Shown piece by piece: positions 25,984 to 35,251 of a stretch of DNA of 64,000 nt. This stretch comes from JAPLDA01 sp043787975 (GTDB lineage: Bacteria > Bacteroidota > Bacteroidia > AKYH767-A > 2013-40CM-41-45), in contig JAYVUK010000007.1 in NCBI GenBank assembly GCA_043787975.1, forward strand, positions 28,119 to 92,118, written 5' to 3'. Below the pieces are notes generated by a model that worked only from the letters and a program-made list of their open reading frames with translations, ran no database searches and was not told the DNA's origin. The stretch's first letter is position 1. Each line of letters starts with the position of its first letter. A program made the translations under genes and the position numbers.

Positions 25984-28674
25984 ATGACTTCATCCGAAAT
26001 ACGAAAAATTTTTCTTGATTTTTTTAAAAACAAAGAACACCAGATTGTTTCGTCTGCACCAATGGTTATCAAGAATGATCCGACATTGATGTTTACCAAT
26101 GCGGGAATGAATCAGTTCAAAGATATTTTTCTCGGCAATCAACCTGCAAAATATAAACGTGTTGCTGATACACAAAAGTGTTTGCGGGTTTCAGGAAAGC
26201 ACAACGATCTCGAAGAAGTTGGTATTGACACCTATCACCACACGATGTTCGAGATGCTTGGCAACTGGAGCTTCGGAGATTATTTTAAGAAGGAAGCGAT
26301 TGCGTGGGCATGGGAATTACTGACTGATGTTTACAAACTTCCGAAAGACCGTTTGTACGTAACCGTTTTTGAAGGTGATGCAAAAGAGAAATTAGATTTC
26401 GACCAGGATGCTTATGATTTCTGGAAGAGGCACATTGCAGAAGACCGGATTCTGAAAGGAAATAAAAAGGACAATTTCTGGGAGATGGGTGAGCAAGGTC
26501 CGTGTGGTCCGTGTTCAGAAATTCATGTGGATTTACGAAGTGATGCTGAACGCAAAAAAGTGGATGGCAAAAGTTTAGTGAATGCAAGTCACCCGCAGGT
26601 GATTGAAATCTGGAACAACGTGTTCATGGAATTCAATCGCAAAGCAGATGGTTCGCTGGAGCCCCTTCCTGCAAAACATGTGGATACGGGAATGGGCTTC
26701 GAACGTTTGTGTATGGCGTTGCAAGGCAAGACATCGAATTATGATACGGATGTTTTTCAGCCGATGATACAATACATTTCTACACGTGCAGGAATAAAAT
26801 ACGGGGCGAATGAAAAGACAGACATTGCGATGCGCGTCATGTCTGATCACATTCGTGCGATTACCTGCGCGATTGCTGACGGACAACTTCCTTCCAATAA
26901 CAAAGCTGGTTATGTGATACGGAGAATTCTTCGCAGAGCTGTTCGCTATGGATTTACTTTTTTGAATTTCAAAGAACCATTTCTAAATAATCTTGTTCCG
27001 ATTCTTGCCGAGCAATTTAAAGATGTGTTTCCTGAAATAAAAGCGCAGCAGGATTTTATCATCCGTGTAATCATGGAAGAAGAAAATTCATTTTTACGAA
27101 CGCTCGAAACAGGAATTAAAAAGTTTGAAGAAAATAAATCAAAAAATATTTCGGGTGAATTTGCTTTCGAACTCTATGACACATTCGGTTTCCCGATTGA
27201 CCTTACGCAACTCATGGCTCGTGAAAAAGGAGTGGATGTGGACATGGATGGATTTACTAAATGTCTTACTAAGCAAAAAGAACGGTCGCGTGCAGCAGCT
27301 GTTGTAGATACGGAGGACTGGATTGTTTTGAAAGAAGAAGAAACATCCTTTGTCGGCTATGATGAACTGGAATGTGATTGTGAAATTACTAAGTACCGAA
27401 AAGTAAAAGCGAAAGGCAAAGAACAATTTCAATTGGTTCTTTCGCAAACTCCTTTCTATGCTGAAAGTGGTGGACAGGTTGGCGATACAGGTTTTTTAGA
27501 AGACGCAGGAGACAGTAGTAGTAAGCAGTCTGAGAAAACATTCATCACAGATACACAGAAGGAAAATAATCTCATCATTCATTTTGCGGATAAATTACCA
27601 AAAGAGTTATCAGCAACTTTTCACGCCGCTGTAAACAAAGAGAGAAGAAGAATAATTACGAGCAATCACTCGGCAACGCATCTCATGCATTCTGCTTTGA
27701 AAAAAGTTTTGGGAACACATGTGAATCAGAAAGGTTCATTGGTGAATGATGAAGTGACGCGTTTCGACTTTTCACATTTTGCAAAAGTGACGGATGAAGA
27801 ATTGGAAAAGATTGAACATCTCGTGAATGAAAAAGTGCGTGAGAATATTGCACTTGACGAACGGAGAAATGTTCCTATCAAAGAAGCACAGGAAATGGGA
27901 GCTACTGCATTGTTCGGTGAAAAGTACGGTGACTTTGTCCGTGTAATTACTTTCGATCCTAACTATTCACGCGAGTTGTGTGGAGGGACACATGTGAAAT
28001 CTACAGGGCAAATTCAAAAATTCAAAATCATCTCTGAAAGTTCCGTTGCTGCAGGAGTACGAAGGGTTGAAGCAATTACAGGAGAGTTGGTTGGCAAATA
28101 CAATGAAGAGCAAAACAAAAAATTTGCAGCCGCTGCAAATGCCTTGAAAGAAAAAATCGAATCGTTAAAAACCACGGTTGTCAATCTGTCTTCAAGAATT
28201 ACAGACAGACCAGCCGGCGATTTGCAGAACGAATTACTTGCAACAGAAGCGTTGCAGCCACAAGAAGCGGCTCTGCAAAAGCTTATCGAGAAACTCACAA
28301 ATGAAATTGGTCAGCGGGTTAAAGTTGATTTGCTGAAGAAAGTAAAGACTGTGAATGGAGTCAACCTGATCGCTGAGAAAATTGATTTACCTTCTGCTGA
28401 TGCAATCAAAAACATTTCCTTCGAATTGAAAAATCAATTGGAGAATCTTTTCTTTCTTGCGGGAGCTGAAATTGACGGCAAAGCACTTCTCTCATTGATC
28501 ATCAGTGATAATCTAGTGGCTGAAAAAAAATTAGATGCAACTAAGATTATCCGTGAACTTGCAAAAGAAATCCAGGGTGGTGGTGGTGGACAAGCATTTT
28601 ATGCGACAGCCGGAGGTAAGAATCCACAAGGTTTGCAGGCTGCGATTGATAAAGCGGCTGCTTTGGTTCTTTGA
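25984..28674 (+). CDS. alaS: Alanyl-tRNA synthetase
   Basis: 896 residues, full length. It has the class II core from TSSEIRKIFLDFFKNKEHQIVSSAPMV, an editing domain with SNHSATHLMHSAL (HxxxH zinc pair) and CGGTHV, and the C-Ala domain ending in GGGGGQAFYATAGGK. Charging of tRNA-Ala and removal of mischarged Ser/Gly are expected. An unusual low-complexity insertion, GDSSSKQSE, lies at about 27511-27537 in the editing-domain loop after VGDTGFLEDA. Its DNA (agtagtagtaagcagt) resembles a spacer word near 24790. Confidence 0.97.
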   Translation: MTSSEIRKIFLDFFKNKEHQIVSSAPMVIKNDPTLMFTNAGMNQFKDIFLGNQPAKYKRVADTQKCLRVSGKHNDLEEVGIDTYHHTMFEMLGNWSFGDYFKKEAIAWAWELLTDVYKLPKDRLYVTVFEGDAKEKLDFDQDAYDFWKRHIAEDRILKGNKKDNFWEMGEQGPCGPCSEIHVDLRSDAERKKVDGKSLVNASHPQVIEIWNNVFMEFNRKADGSLEPLPAKHVDTGMGFERLCMALQGKTSNYDTDVFQPMIQYISTRAGIKYGANEKTDIAMRVMSDHIRAITCAIADGQLPSNNKAGYVIRRILRRAVRYGFTFLNFKEPFLNNLVPILAEQFKDVFPEIKAQQDFIIRVIMEEENSFLRTLETGIKKFEENKSKNISGEFAFELYDTFGFPIDLTQLMAREKGVDVDMDGFTKCLTKQKERSRAAAVVDTEDWIVLKEEETSFVGYDELECDCEITKYRKVKAKGKEQFQLVLSQTPFYAESGGQVGDTGFLEDAGDSSSKQSEKTFITDTQKENNLIIHFADKLPKELSATFHAAVNKERRRIITSNHSATHLMHSALKKVLGTHVNQKGSLVNDEVTRFDFSHFAKVTDEELEKIEHLVNEKVRENIALDERRNVPIKEAQEMGATALFGEKYGDFVRVITFDPNYSRELCGGTHVKSTGQIQKFKIISESSVAAGVRRVEAITGELVGKYNEEQNKKFAAAANALKEKIESLKTTVVNLSSRITDRPAGDLQNELLATEALQPQEAALQKLIEKLTNEIGQRVKVDLLKKVKTVNGVNLIAEKIDLPSADAIKNISFELKNQLENLFFLAGAEIDGKALLSLIISDNLVAEKKLDATKIIRELAKEIQGGGGGQAFYATAGGKNPQGLQAAIDKAAALVL

Positions 28675-28755
28675 GGAATCAGGATTCGGGAGACAAGAAT
28701 CAAGAATCAAGATAAGAATCTAACAACTTAACTTTGAACTAAGAATAATAAATTC

Positions 28756-29211
28756 ATGAGAAAAAATCTCTTGCAATCGGAAGTGAAAGAAGAAATCATT
28801 TCACGCATCAATAAATTAAGTGTTCAGTCAAAAAATGAATGGGGAAAAATGAACGTGAACCAGATGCTTTATCATACTGCAGCAGGATTAAAGATTGCTT
28901 ATGGTGAAATCAAAACTGCCTCAAAAGGAAACTGGCTGACCAAACAAATGATGCGCTTCTTTATTTTAAAAACGGATATGCCGACACCGAAAGAAAAAGC
29001 GGAAACGTTTGCAGAAATAAATACAGTTACTTTGGGAATCAATCCTGCCGATTTTACTGCTGAACGTAACACATTGATTGATCTCGTAAAAAATTTCCCT
29101 AAGAAAGAACTTCACCCAACAAGTTCGTTGCTTGGTAAAATGTCAAAAGAAAATTGGGCGCGACTGCATTACACACATTTGGATCATCACCTGAAACAGT
29201 TTGGAGTCTGA
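28756..29211 (+). CDS. DUF1569 / DinB-like protein
   Basis: 151 residues of helices that match DUF1569: MNVNQMLYHTAAGLKIAYGEI near the start and GKMSKENWARLHYTHLDHHLKQFGV at the end. The spaced histidines (in LYHTAAG and THLDHH) are those that bind metal in DinB four-helix bundles. Activity is unknown; thiol transferase roles are known for some DinB relatives. It converges on carA, with a 58-bp dyad element filling the gap. Confidence 0.85.
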   Translation: MRKNLLQSEVKEEIISRINKLSVQSKNEWGKMNVNQMLYHTAAGLKIAYGEIKTASKGNWLTKQMMRFFILKTDMPTPKEKAETFAEINTVTLGINPADFTAERNTLIDLVKNFPKKELHPTSSLLGKMSKENWARLHYTHLDHHLKQFGV

Positions 29212-29214
29212 CGC

Positions 29215-29266
29215 TTCGACTTCGCTCAGCGTGAAATCAACGGATGTCATGTTGAGCGAAGTCGAA
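29215..29266. terminator. TTCGACTTCGCTCA palindrome between convergent genes
   Basis: Perfect 14-bp arms at 29215-29228 and 29253-29266 fill the gap between DUF1569 and carA almost exactly. The word (cttcgcTCAacatGACA-like) is one I recall from many Bacteroidota spacers. Bidirectional termination is inferred from placement. Confidence 0.6.
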
Positions 29267-29269
29267 ACA

Positions 29270-30385
29270 TTAATGTTCAACCATGACCTTACTCATACTC
29301 TCGATGAAATCATCGAACAAGTAAGACGCGTCATGCGGACCGGGAGCTGCTTCAGGATGATACTGAACAGAAAAAGCTACTTTATCTTTCACACGTATTC
29401 CTTCCAACGTTCCATCATTTAAGTTGACATGTGTGATTTCAACTTTGTCGGATTTTTTTACTTCCTCTTCGTTCACAGAAAAACCGTGATTCTGAGAAGT
29501 GATTTCGCATTTTCCAGTGATCAGATTCTTTACAGGATGATTCATTCCGCGATGTCCGTGATGCATTTTGTACGTTCCGATATCACACGCTTCAGCCAGC
29601 AATTGCTGACCGAGACAAATACCAAACAACGGAATGTTATCATTCAGAATTTCCTTCACTGTCTTCACAACTTCAGGCATGGCAGCAGGATCGCCGGGAC
29701 CGTTACTTAACAACACACCATCAGGATTCCATTTTTTCAATTCACGAAAGGAAGTGCTTGCCGGAAATACCTGGACATAACAATCGCGTTTATTGAGATT
29801 GCGGATAATATTTTTCTTCACTCCGAAATCCATCACAGCAACTTTGTATTGAGCATTTGGATTACCAACAAAGTATGCTTGCTTTGTTGTCACTTTCGAT
29901 GAAAGCTCCAACCCTTCCATAGAAGGTACTTTCGACAGTTCTATTTTCAGTTTTTCAACATCCAATATCTCCGAAGAGACAATGGCATTCATAGCACCTT
30001 TGCTGCGAATGTGACGAACCAAAGCTCGAGTATCCACATCGCTGATGGCAACAATATTCTGAGATTTAAAATATTCTTCGATAGACGAAATCGCCGACTT
30101 ACGTGAATACCCTTCGTTGAAAGAGCGGCAAATTAATCCGGAAATTTTAATCGAATCACTTTCCGTTTCCTCCACATGAATTCCATAGTTACCAATGTGA
30201 ACATGCGTTGCAACCAGCAACTGTCCGAAATACGAAGGATCAGTAAAAATTTCCTGATAGCCTGACATACCGGTATTGAAACAGATTTCACCGGTTGTAG
30301 TACCTATTGCTCCGGCAGCATGGCCGTGAAAAACGGTTCCGTCCTGTAATAAAAGTATGGCTGGCTTTTTTGGAGAGTATTTCAT
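29270..30385 (-). CDS. carA: Carbamoyl-phosphate synthase small subunit
   Basis: 371 residues. The N-terminal domain begins LLLQDGTVFHGHAAG and contains FNTGMSGYQEIFTDPSYFGQLL. The C-terminal class I glutamine amidotransferase has its nucleophile Cys in FGICLGQQLLAEA and the catalytic His/Glu in VQYHPEAAPGPHD. It supplies ammonia to CarB for arginine and pyrimidine synthesis. carB is not adjacent in the window. It is divergent from pcrA, with an 18-bp-arm palindrome in the shared upstream region. Confidence 0.97.
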   Translation of the reverse strand: MKYSPKKPAILLLQDGTVFHGHAAGAIGTTTGEICFNTGMSGYQEIFTDPSYFGQLLVATHVHIGNYGIHVEETESDSIKISGLICRSFNEGYSRKSAISSIEEYFKSQNIVAISDVDTRALVRHIRSKGAMNAIVSSEILDVEKLKIELSKVPSMEGLELSSKVTTKQAYFVGNPNAQYKVAVMDFGVKKNIIRNLNKRDCYVQVFPASTSFRELKKWNPDGVLLSNGPGDPAAMPEVVKTVKEILNDNIPLFGICLGQQLLAEACDIGTYKMHHGHRGMNHPVKNLITGKCEITSQNHGFSVNEEEVKKSDKVEITHVNLNDGTLEGIRVKDKVAFSVQYHPEAAPGPHDASYLFDDFIESMSKVMVEH

Positions 30386-30460
30386 GGAATTATTGATGGC
30401 GAATTTAAGAAAATTTATTTGTTAAGTATTAAGAACCTGTTTAATATTATTGAAGAAAAA

Positions 30461-30521
30461 AGCCGCAGATTCGCAGATGAAAAAGGATTATTTCCATTTT
30501 AATAATCTGCGAATCTGCGGC
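30461..30521. repeat. AGCCGCAGATTCGCAGAT palindrome, copy 1
   Basis: Perfect 18-bp arms at 30461-30478 and 30504-30521 with a 25-nt loop. It lies between the divergent starts of carA and pcrA, so it cannot be a plain terminator of either. The same 18-mer forms copy 2 at 33770-33827. Confidence 0.8.
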
Positions 30522-30596
30522 TAATTTTTGAAATATAAATGAGGAAACTAAAACTGAATCCCTTACTTTTACGCAGGAAATTTTTCCGACCCTTTG

Positions 30597-32924
30597 ATGA
30601 ATCCCAATTATCTTTCTGATTTAAATGATGCTCAAAAGCAGGCTGTGCTTCAGTCTGACGGGCCTGTGATGATTATTGCCGGAGCCGGTTCAGGAAAAAC
30701 ACGCGTGCTTACGTATCGTATTGCTCACCTGCTTCAGAATAATGTGGATGCATTCAATATCCTTGCTCTCACGTTCACAAATAAGGCAGCAAAGTCGATG
30801 CGTGAGCGTATTGAAAAACTCACCGGCAGTGAAGCGCGTAATTTATGGATGGGAACTTTTCACGCTGTGTTTGCCAAGATCCTTCGCATTGAAGCGGAGA
30901 AATTAGGGTATCCTTCCAACTTTGCAATCTATGATACGGACGATACGAAAAGTTTGATGCGCGACATTCTCCGCGAACAAAACCTGGATGACAAAGTCTA
31001 CAAACCAGATATTGTACTGAATCGCATTTCGGCTGCAAAAAATAATTTGTATTCATGGGCTGAATACCAGGCGAACACTGATTTTCTGAATGACGACATC
31101 ACCAGCGGAAAACCTAAGTTGGGAAAGCTTTTCGAATTGTATTCTAAACGCTGCTTCAAGGCATCGGGAATGGATTTCGATGATCTGCTTTATAACATGT
31201 ACGTGCTTCTCAGCAAGCACCCGGAAACATTGCACAAGTACCAGCACAAGTTCAAATACATTTTGGTGGACGAGTTCCAGGATACGAACTATGCACAATA
31301 CATGATCCTCAAAAAACTGGCTGCTGCGTATGAAAACATTTGTGTCGTAGGCGATGATGCACAATCCATCTACGCTTTCCGCGGAGCGAACATTCAGAAT
31401 ATTTTAAATTTCGAAAAAGATTATCCTGATCTGAAAGTTTTCAAGCTCGAACAGAATTACAGGTCCACAAAAAATATTGTGAGTGCTGCCAACAGCATCA
31501 TCGTTCACAATAAAAATCAACTGAAGAAAGATGTGTGGACGCATAACGATCATGGTGAGAAAATTCAGTTGATGCGTGCGCTGAGTGACAACGAAGAAGG
31601 AAACATGGTCGCCAACTCCATCTTCGAAACAAAACTGAACAGGCAATGGCACAATAAAAATTTCGCCATCCTATATCGTACAAATGCACAATCGCGTGCG
31701 ATGGAAGAAGCGCTGAGAAAAAAGAACATCGGTTACCGGATTTACGGCGGCCTGTCTTTTTATAAGCGAAAAGAAATTAAAGATATCATTGCTTATTTCC
31801 GGTTGACAATCAATCCTCATGATGAGGAAGCATTGAAACGTGTGATCAATGTTCCGGCACGAGGAATTGGTAAAACGACCATTGAGAAACTGACTATAAC
31901 GGCTGCAGAACACGACAAAAGCATTTGGGATATCATTGAAGATTCTTCTCAGAATCACGCAGGTTTCAACAGCGGAACGCAAACTCGTATCAGTGAATTT
32001 GTGACGATGATCAAAAGTTTCGCTGTGAAACTGAATAAAGATAACGCGTATGATCTCGCCAGTCACATCGCAACCTCAACAGGATTGTTGCGTGAATTGT
32101 ATTCAGACAAAACACCGGAAGGGTTGAGCCGTTACGAAAACGTACAGGAATTGTTGAACGGTGTAAAGGAATTTACTGACACAGGACGAAGTATCACACC
32201 AAAAGGTGATGAAGATTATTTTGATGAGACAAAAGAATTCCGCACACTTGATATGTTCATGCAGGACATTGCCTTACTCACCGATGCTGACGATGAAAAT
32301 AAAGATGACAACGATACGGTTTCGCTGATGACGATTCATGCAGCGAAAGGATTGGAGTTTCCTGCCGTGTATGTTGTCGGGCTGGAAGAGAATCTTTTTC
32401 CTTCTCAACTCTCCATGAACTCACGTGAAGACCTCGAAGAAGAACGAAGACTATTTTATGTAGCCGTTACACGCGCTGCATCGAAACTTTCCATCTCGTA
32501 CGCTGTGAGTCGTTATCGTTGGGGAAACCTGATCAACTGTGAGCCAAGCCGTTTCTTAGACGAGATCGCTCCGGAATTTATTGAAGAAACCACATTCCGG
32601 AAAAATAAAAACAGTGATTTTGTTTTTGATGAGAAGCCGTTGGAGCGATGGAATTCAAAGCCTCTTTCAACAAAACAATCACCGGCATTCAAAGCTCCGG
32701 CTCACCTTAAGAAAATCAATTCGTCCGAAGTTCAGAATTTTGCCGGTGATGATACGAGTGAAATACAAACCGGTATGGAAGTGGAACATCAACGTTTCGG
32801 AGTTGGGAAAGTATTGCTCGTTGAAGGCAAGTTCCCTGATCTGAAAGCAACCATTTTCTTCCAGGGAATCGGCCAGAAACAGTTGCTGCTGAAGTTCGCG
32901 AGGTTGAAGATTATCTCAACATAG
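30597..32924 (+). CDS. pcrA: UvrD/PcrA-type DNA helicase
   Basis: 775 residues with superfamily 1 motifs in order: Q-motif LNDAQKQAVLQSDGP, Walker A AGAGSGKT (motif I), ILVDEFQDTN (motif II), GDDAQSIYAFRGA (III), LEQNYRST (IV), TIHAAKGLEFPAVYVVGLEE (V) and FYVAVTRA (VI). It carries a C-terminal Tudor-like tail (VEHQRFGVGKVLLVEG) that binds RNA polymerase in PcrA. 3'-to-5' unwinding in repair and replication restart is expected. I start at the ATG at 30597; the preceding TTG is only one codon away. Confidence 0.96.
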   Translation: MNPNYLSDLNDAQKQAVLQSDGPVMIIAGAGSGKTRVLTYRIAHLLQNNVDAFNILALTFTNKAAKSMRERIEKLTGSEARNLWMGTFHAVFAKILRIEAEKLGYPSNFAIYDTDDTKSLMRDILREQNLDDKVYKPDIVLNRISAAKNNLYSWAEYQANTDFLNDDITSGKPKLGKLFELYSKRCFKASGMDFDDLLYNMYVLLSKHPETLHKYQHKFKYILVDEFQDTNYAQYMILKKLAAAYENICVVGDDAQSIYAFRGANIQNILNFEKDYPDLKVFKLEQNYRSTKNIVSAANSIIVHNKNQLKKDVWTHNDHGEKIQLMRALSDNEEGNMVANSIFETKLNRQWHNKNFAILYRTNAQSRAMEEALRKKNIGYRIYGGLSFYKRKEIKDIIAYFRLTINPHDEEALKRVINVPARGIGKTTIEKLTITAAEHDKSIWDIIEDSSQNHAGFNSGTQTRISEFVTMIKSFAVKLNKDNAYDLASHIATSTGLLRELYSDKTPEGLSRYENVQELLNGVKEFTDTGRSITPKGDEDYFDETKEFRTLDMFMQDIALLTDADDENKDDNDTVSLMTIHAAKGLEFPAVYVVGLEENLFPSQLSMNSREDLEEERRLFYVAVTRAASKLSISYAVSRYRWGNLINCEPSRFLDEIAPEFIEETTFRKNKNSDFVFDEKPLERWNSKPLSTKQSPAFKAPAHLKKINSSEVQNFAGDDTSEIQTGMEVEHQRFGVGKVLLVEGKFPDLKATIFFQGIGQKQLLLKFARLKIIST

Positions 32925-32993
32925 AAGTTGGAAGTTAGAGATTGGAAAAATGAGTCCAATACTCCAGGTTCTAACCTCTAACTTCCAACTTCT
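32923..32993. terminator. Inverted repeat overlapping the pcrA stop codon
   Basis: Perfect 18-bp arms AGAAGTTGGAAGTTAGAG (32923-32940) and its complement (32976-32993). The left arm includes the last bases of the TAG stop. The word aagttgg/aagttag is a stutter of one unit. It may terminate pcrA or shield the 3' end. Confidence 0.6.
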
Positions 32994-33056
32994 ATCTTCA
33001 TAACTCTCATTCTTCCAAATTTCCCTATCTTCGGCTAAATTTTTTCCAGCACATAT

Positions 33057-33725
33057 ATGACTAAGAAAATTCCAAGACCTGAAATAATGGAGTACAATTC
33101 AGGCCGCAACCACATGGTAATCCCTGAATATGGGCGCAACATCCAAAAGATGATTGAGCACGTTGTAACCATTGAAGACCGCGAAGAAAGAAATCGCGCT
33201 GCACGAGCCATTGTGGCTGTAATGGGTTATCTAAACCCTCAATACAATAACATTATTGATTTCAAACATAAACTGTGGGATCATCTTTTTATCATTTCCA
33301 ATTTCAAACTGGATGTGGATTCGCCCTACCCTATTCCTCCGAAAGAAACATTAAAAGTAAAACCGCAAAAGATTGCTTACCCTGCGACAAAAATCCGTTA
33401 TAAGTACTATGGCAAAACGATTGAGCAACTGATTAAGAAAATCGGGGAAATGGAAGACGGGCCGAACAAGGACCAGGTCACTCAGAACCTCGCCAATTTT
33501 ATGAAGATGTCGTACCTTACCTGGAACAAAGATACCGTAGATGATTCTACTATCATTGACCATCTCGAAGAACTGTCGGAAGGAAAAGTAAAACTGCAGG
33601 AAACTGTTCGCCTCAATCACACTGCGGAAATCCTTGCTATGACTGCTGTAAAAAGGACAGCAGCACATACCAGTTCAAGAAACTCAGGAGGAAAAGGAAG
33701 ACAGCAGAAGAGAAGAAAAAAATAA
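33057..33725 (+). CDS. DUF4290 protein
   Basis: 222 residues, a family restricted to Bacteroidota. The N-terminal block EYNSGRNHMVIPEYGRNIQKMIEHVV and the central HKLWDHLFIISNFKLDVDSPYPIP are diagnostic. The C-terminus is a disordered basic tail (SSRNSGGKGRQQKRRKK), suggesting RNA or DNA contact. The function is not known. It lies downstream of pcrA and ends at the second AGCCGCAGATT palindrome. Confidence 0.9.
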   Translation: MTKKIPRPEIMEYNSGRNHMVIPEYGRNIQKMIEHVVTIEDREERNRAARAIVAVMGYLNPQYNNIIDFKHKLWDHLFIISNFKLDVDSPYPIPPKETLKVKPQKIAYPATKIRYKYYGKTIEQLIKKIGEMEDGPNKDQVTQNLANFMKMSYLTWNKDTVDDSTIIDHLEELSEGKVKLQETVRLNHTAEILAMTAVKRTAAHTSSRNSGGKGRQQKRRKK

Positions 33726-33769
33726 TTCGAAATTTCTGGAAGGAATTAATTTTCATGGCAAAAGATGAT

Positions 33770-33827
33770 AGCCGCAGATTCGCAGATTTTATTTTTTTTC
33801 CTAAAAAAAATCTGCGAATCTGCGGCT
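33770..33827. terminator. AGCCGCAGATTCGCAGAT palindrome, copy 2
   Basis: Perfect 20-bp arms at 33770-33789 and 33808-33827 around an A/T-rich 18-nt loop, followed by a T-run. It lies between DUF4290 and the convergent pabC-like gene, so here it fits a bidirectional terminator. Its first 18 bp equal the arm of copy 1. Confidence 0.75.
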
Positions 33828-33857
33828 TACTTTTTTTTGACAATCTTTATTATGATA

Positions 33858-34709
33858 TCAAACCTTTTTGACCTGTACTTCATTCAGATCGGCTAGTAAG
33901 CTTTTTGAAAAGATGTTGAAATACCGTTTCTGCCTGAGAGCACCGACCCATCGTATTCCACCAATAACATTCGCAAGAAAGACCTCATCTGCTTTCATCA
34001 CATGATCAACAGTTAACGTGGTCTCGTGAATTTTTTTTCCGCGTTCCCTCAATAACTCCATGAGTTGTTCGCGCATCACTCCTGCCACACAGCCATCTGT
34101 TAAAGAAGGTGTGTAGACTTCATCTTTTGAAACCAGGAAAATGTTTGCCGTAATTGCTTCGATGATTTTACCATCCGTATTAACGAGTATGCAATCATCC
34201 AGTCCTTGCTGCATCTTATAAATTCCTGCCATGACATACACCAAAGCATTCGATGATTTAATGCTTGAAAATTTATTTTTTGATTTCGCGATGTCTGTGA
34301 ATACTTCTATTCTCAGCGGGTTTTCATTTAACTGGTATTCCTTTTCTTCCAACGGTTCTGCCTCTATCATAAATGAAACTTCATTGGTTTCCGGAGCATA
34401 GCCACCGCCTTCATTCCGAAAAACTTCCAACCGGATGCGCCCATTTCCTTTTAGTTCATTCAACTGATCAAGGTGACGAATGAGGAGATGCAGGTTGTGG
34501 AAATTAAAATCATCGCGCCATTTCATACCGAGCAGATCCATGCTTCTTCTTAAGCGATTGAGGTGCTTTTCAAAAAAAAGAATCTCACCATGCATCAGGC
34601 GGATCGTTTCAAACACGGCATCACCATAACGAAACGCACGGTTGTTCGACATCAGCACTGGCTGATCAGCAGGAAGAATGTTACCGTTGTAGTTAACGAA
34701 AGTGTTCAT
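33858..34709 (-). CDS. pabC: Class IV PLP aminotransferase, PabC-like
   Basis: 283 residues. Fold-type IV marks include SNNRAFRYGDAVFETIRLMHGEILFFEKHLNRL, the PLP-lysine in SSIKSSNALVYV, EAITANIFLV and the glycine-rich GCVAGVMREQLMELL. 4-Amino-4-deoxychorismate lyase is the best reading, because a pabB gene exists in the window and no BCAT-type arginine motif is evident. A branched-chain or D-amino acid aminotransferase cannot be excluded without comparison. It converges on DUF4290. Symbol given with reserve. Confidence 0.72.
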   Translation of the reverse strand: MNTFVNYNGNILPADQPVLMSNNRAFRYGDAVFETIRLMHGEILFFEKHLNRLRRSMDLLGMKWRDDFNFHNLHLLIRHLDQLNELKGNGRIRLEVFRNEGGGYAPETNEVSFMIEAEPLEEKEYQLNENPLRIEVFTDIAKSKNKFSSIKSSNALVYVMAGIYKMQQGLDDCILVNTDGKIIEAITANIFLVSKDEVYTPSLTDGCVAGVMREQLMELLRERGKKIHETTLTVDHVMKADEVFLANVIGGIRWVGALRQKRYFNIFSKSLLADLNEVQVKKV

Positions 34710-34768
34710 TGGAAAATTCTACTGCAAAATTACGAGAATGAGTTACTGAAAGATTGTTTTGAAAAAAT

Positions 34769-35251
34769 TTAATCAACAAGATGAATAACATTCATCAAAG
34801 AACTGTTCGGATCAATTTTTATTGTCTTCACACCGGCTTTTTTTCCGGCTTCCACATCTCGATCGGCATCCCCGATAAAATAAGATAATGATGCGTCAAT
34901 GCTAAAACGAGCGATTGCCTTTTCCAGCAGTTGTGAATCAGGCTTGCGGCAAATGCACTTTCCAATATCAGGATGATGCGGACAGTAGTAGATTTCGGCA
35001 AGTTCGATTCTGTGATTTTTCAATGCACGAACCAAATGCAGATGGAGGTATTCAACTTCTTCCTTTTTATAAAGACCTTTTGCAATTCCTCCCTGGTTGG
35101 TGATGACAATGAGATGATATTTTTTCTCCCGGAATATTTTCAGTGCTTCAATCAACCCATCATTCAATTTAAAATCTTCAAGAAGCCATGTATAGTCACC
35201 TCGTTCAACATTGATGACTCCGTCACGATCAAGAAAAATTGCTTTGTTCAT
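34769..35251 (-). CDS. gmhB: D-glycero-D-manno-heptose 1,7-bisphosphate 7-phosphatase
   Basis: 160 residues of the HAD-IIIA family. The nucleophile and acid/base are D8 and D10 (FLDRDGVIN), motif II is VITNQGG, and the zinc loop YYCPHHPDIGKCICRKP has its Cys/His set. SYFIGDADRDVEAGKKAG gives motif III. It acts in ADP-heptose synthesis for the LPS core. It overlaps the upstream rhomboid gene by one base. A histidinol-phosphatase-like role is possible but less likely. Confidence 0.88.
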   Translation of the reverse strand: MNKAIFLDRDGVINVERGDYTWLLEDFKLNDGLIEALKIFREKKYHLIVITNQGGIAKGLYKKEEVEYLHLHLVRALKNHRIELAEIYYCPHHPDIGKCICRKPDSQLLEKAIARFSIDASLSYFIGDADRDVEAGKKAGVKTIKIDPNSSLMNVIHLVD

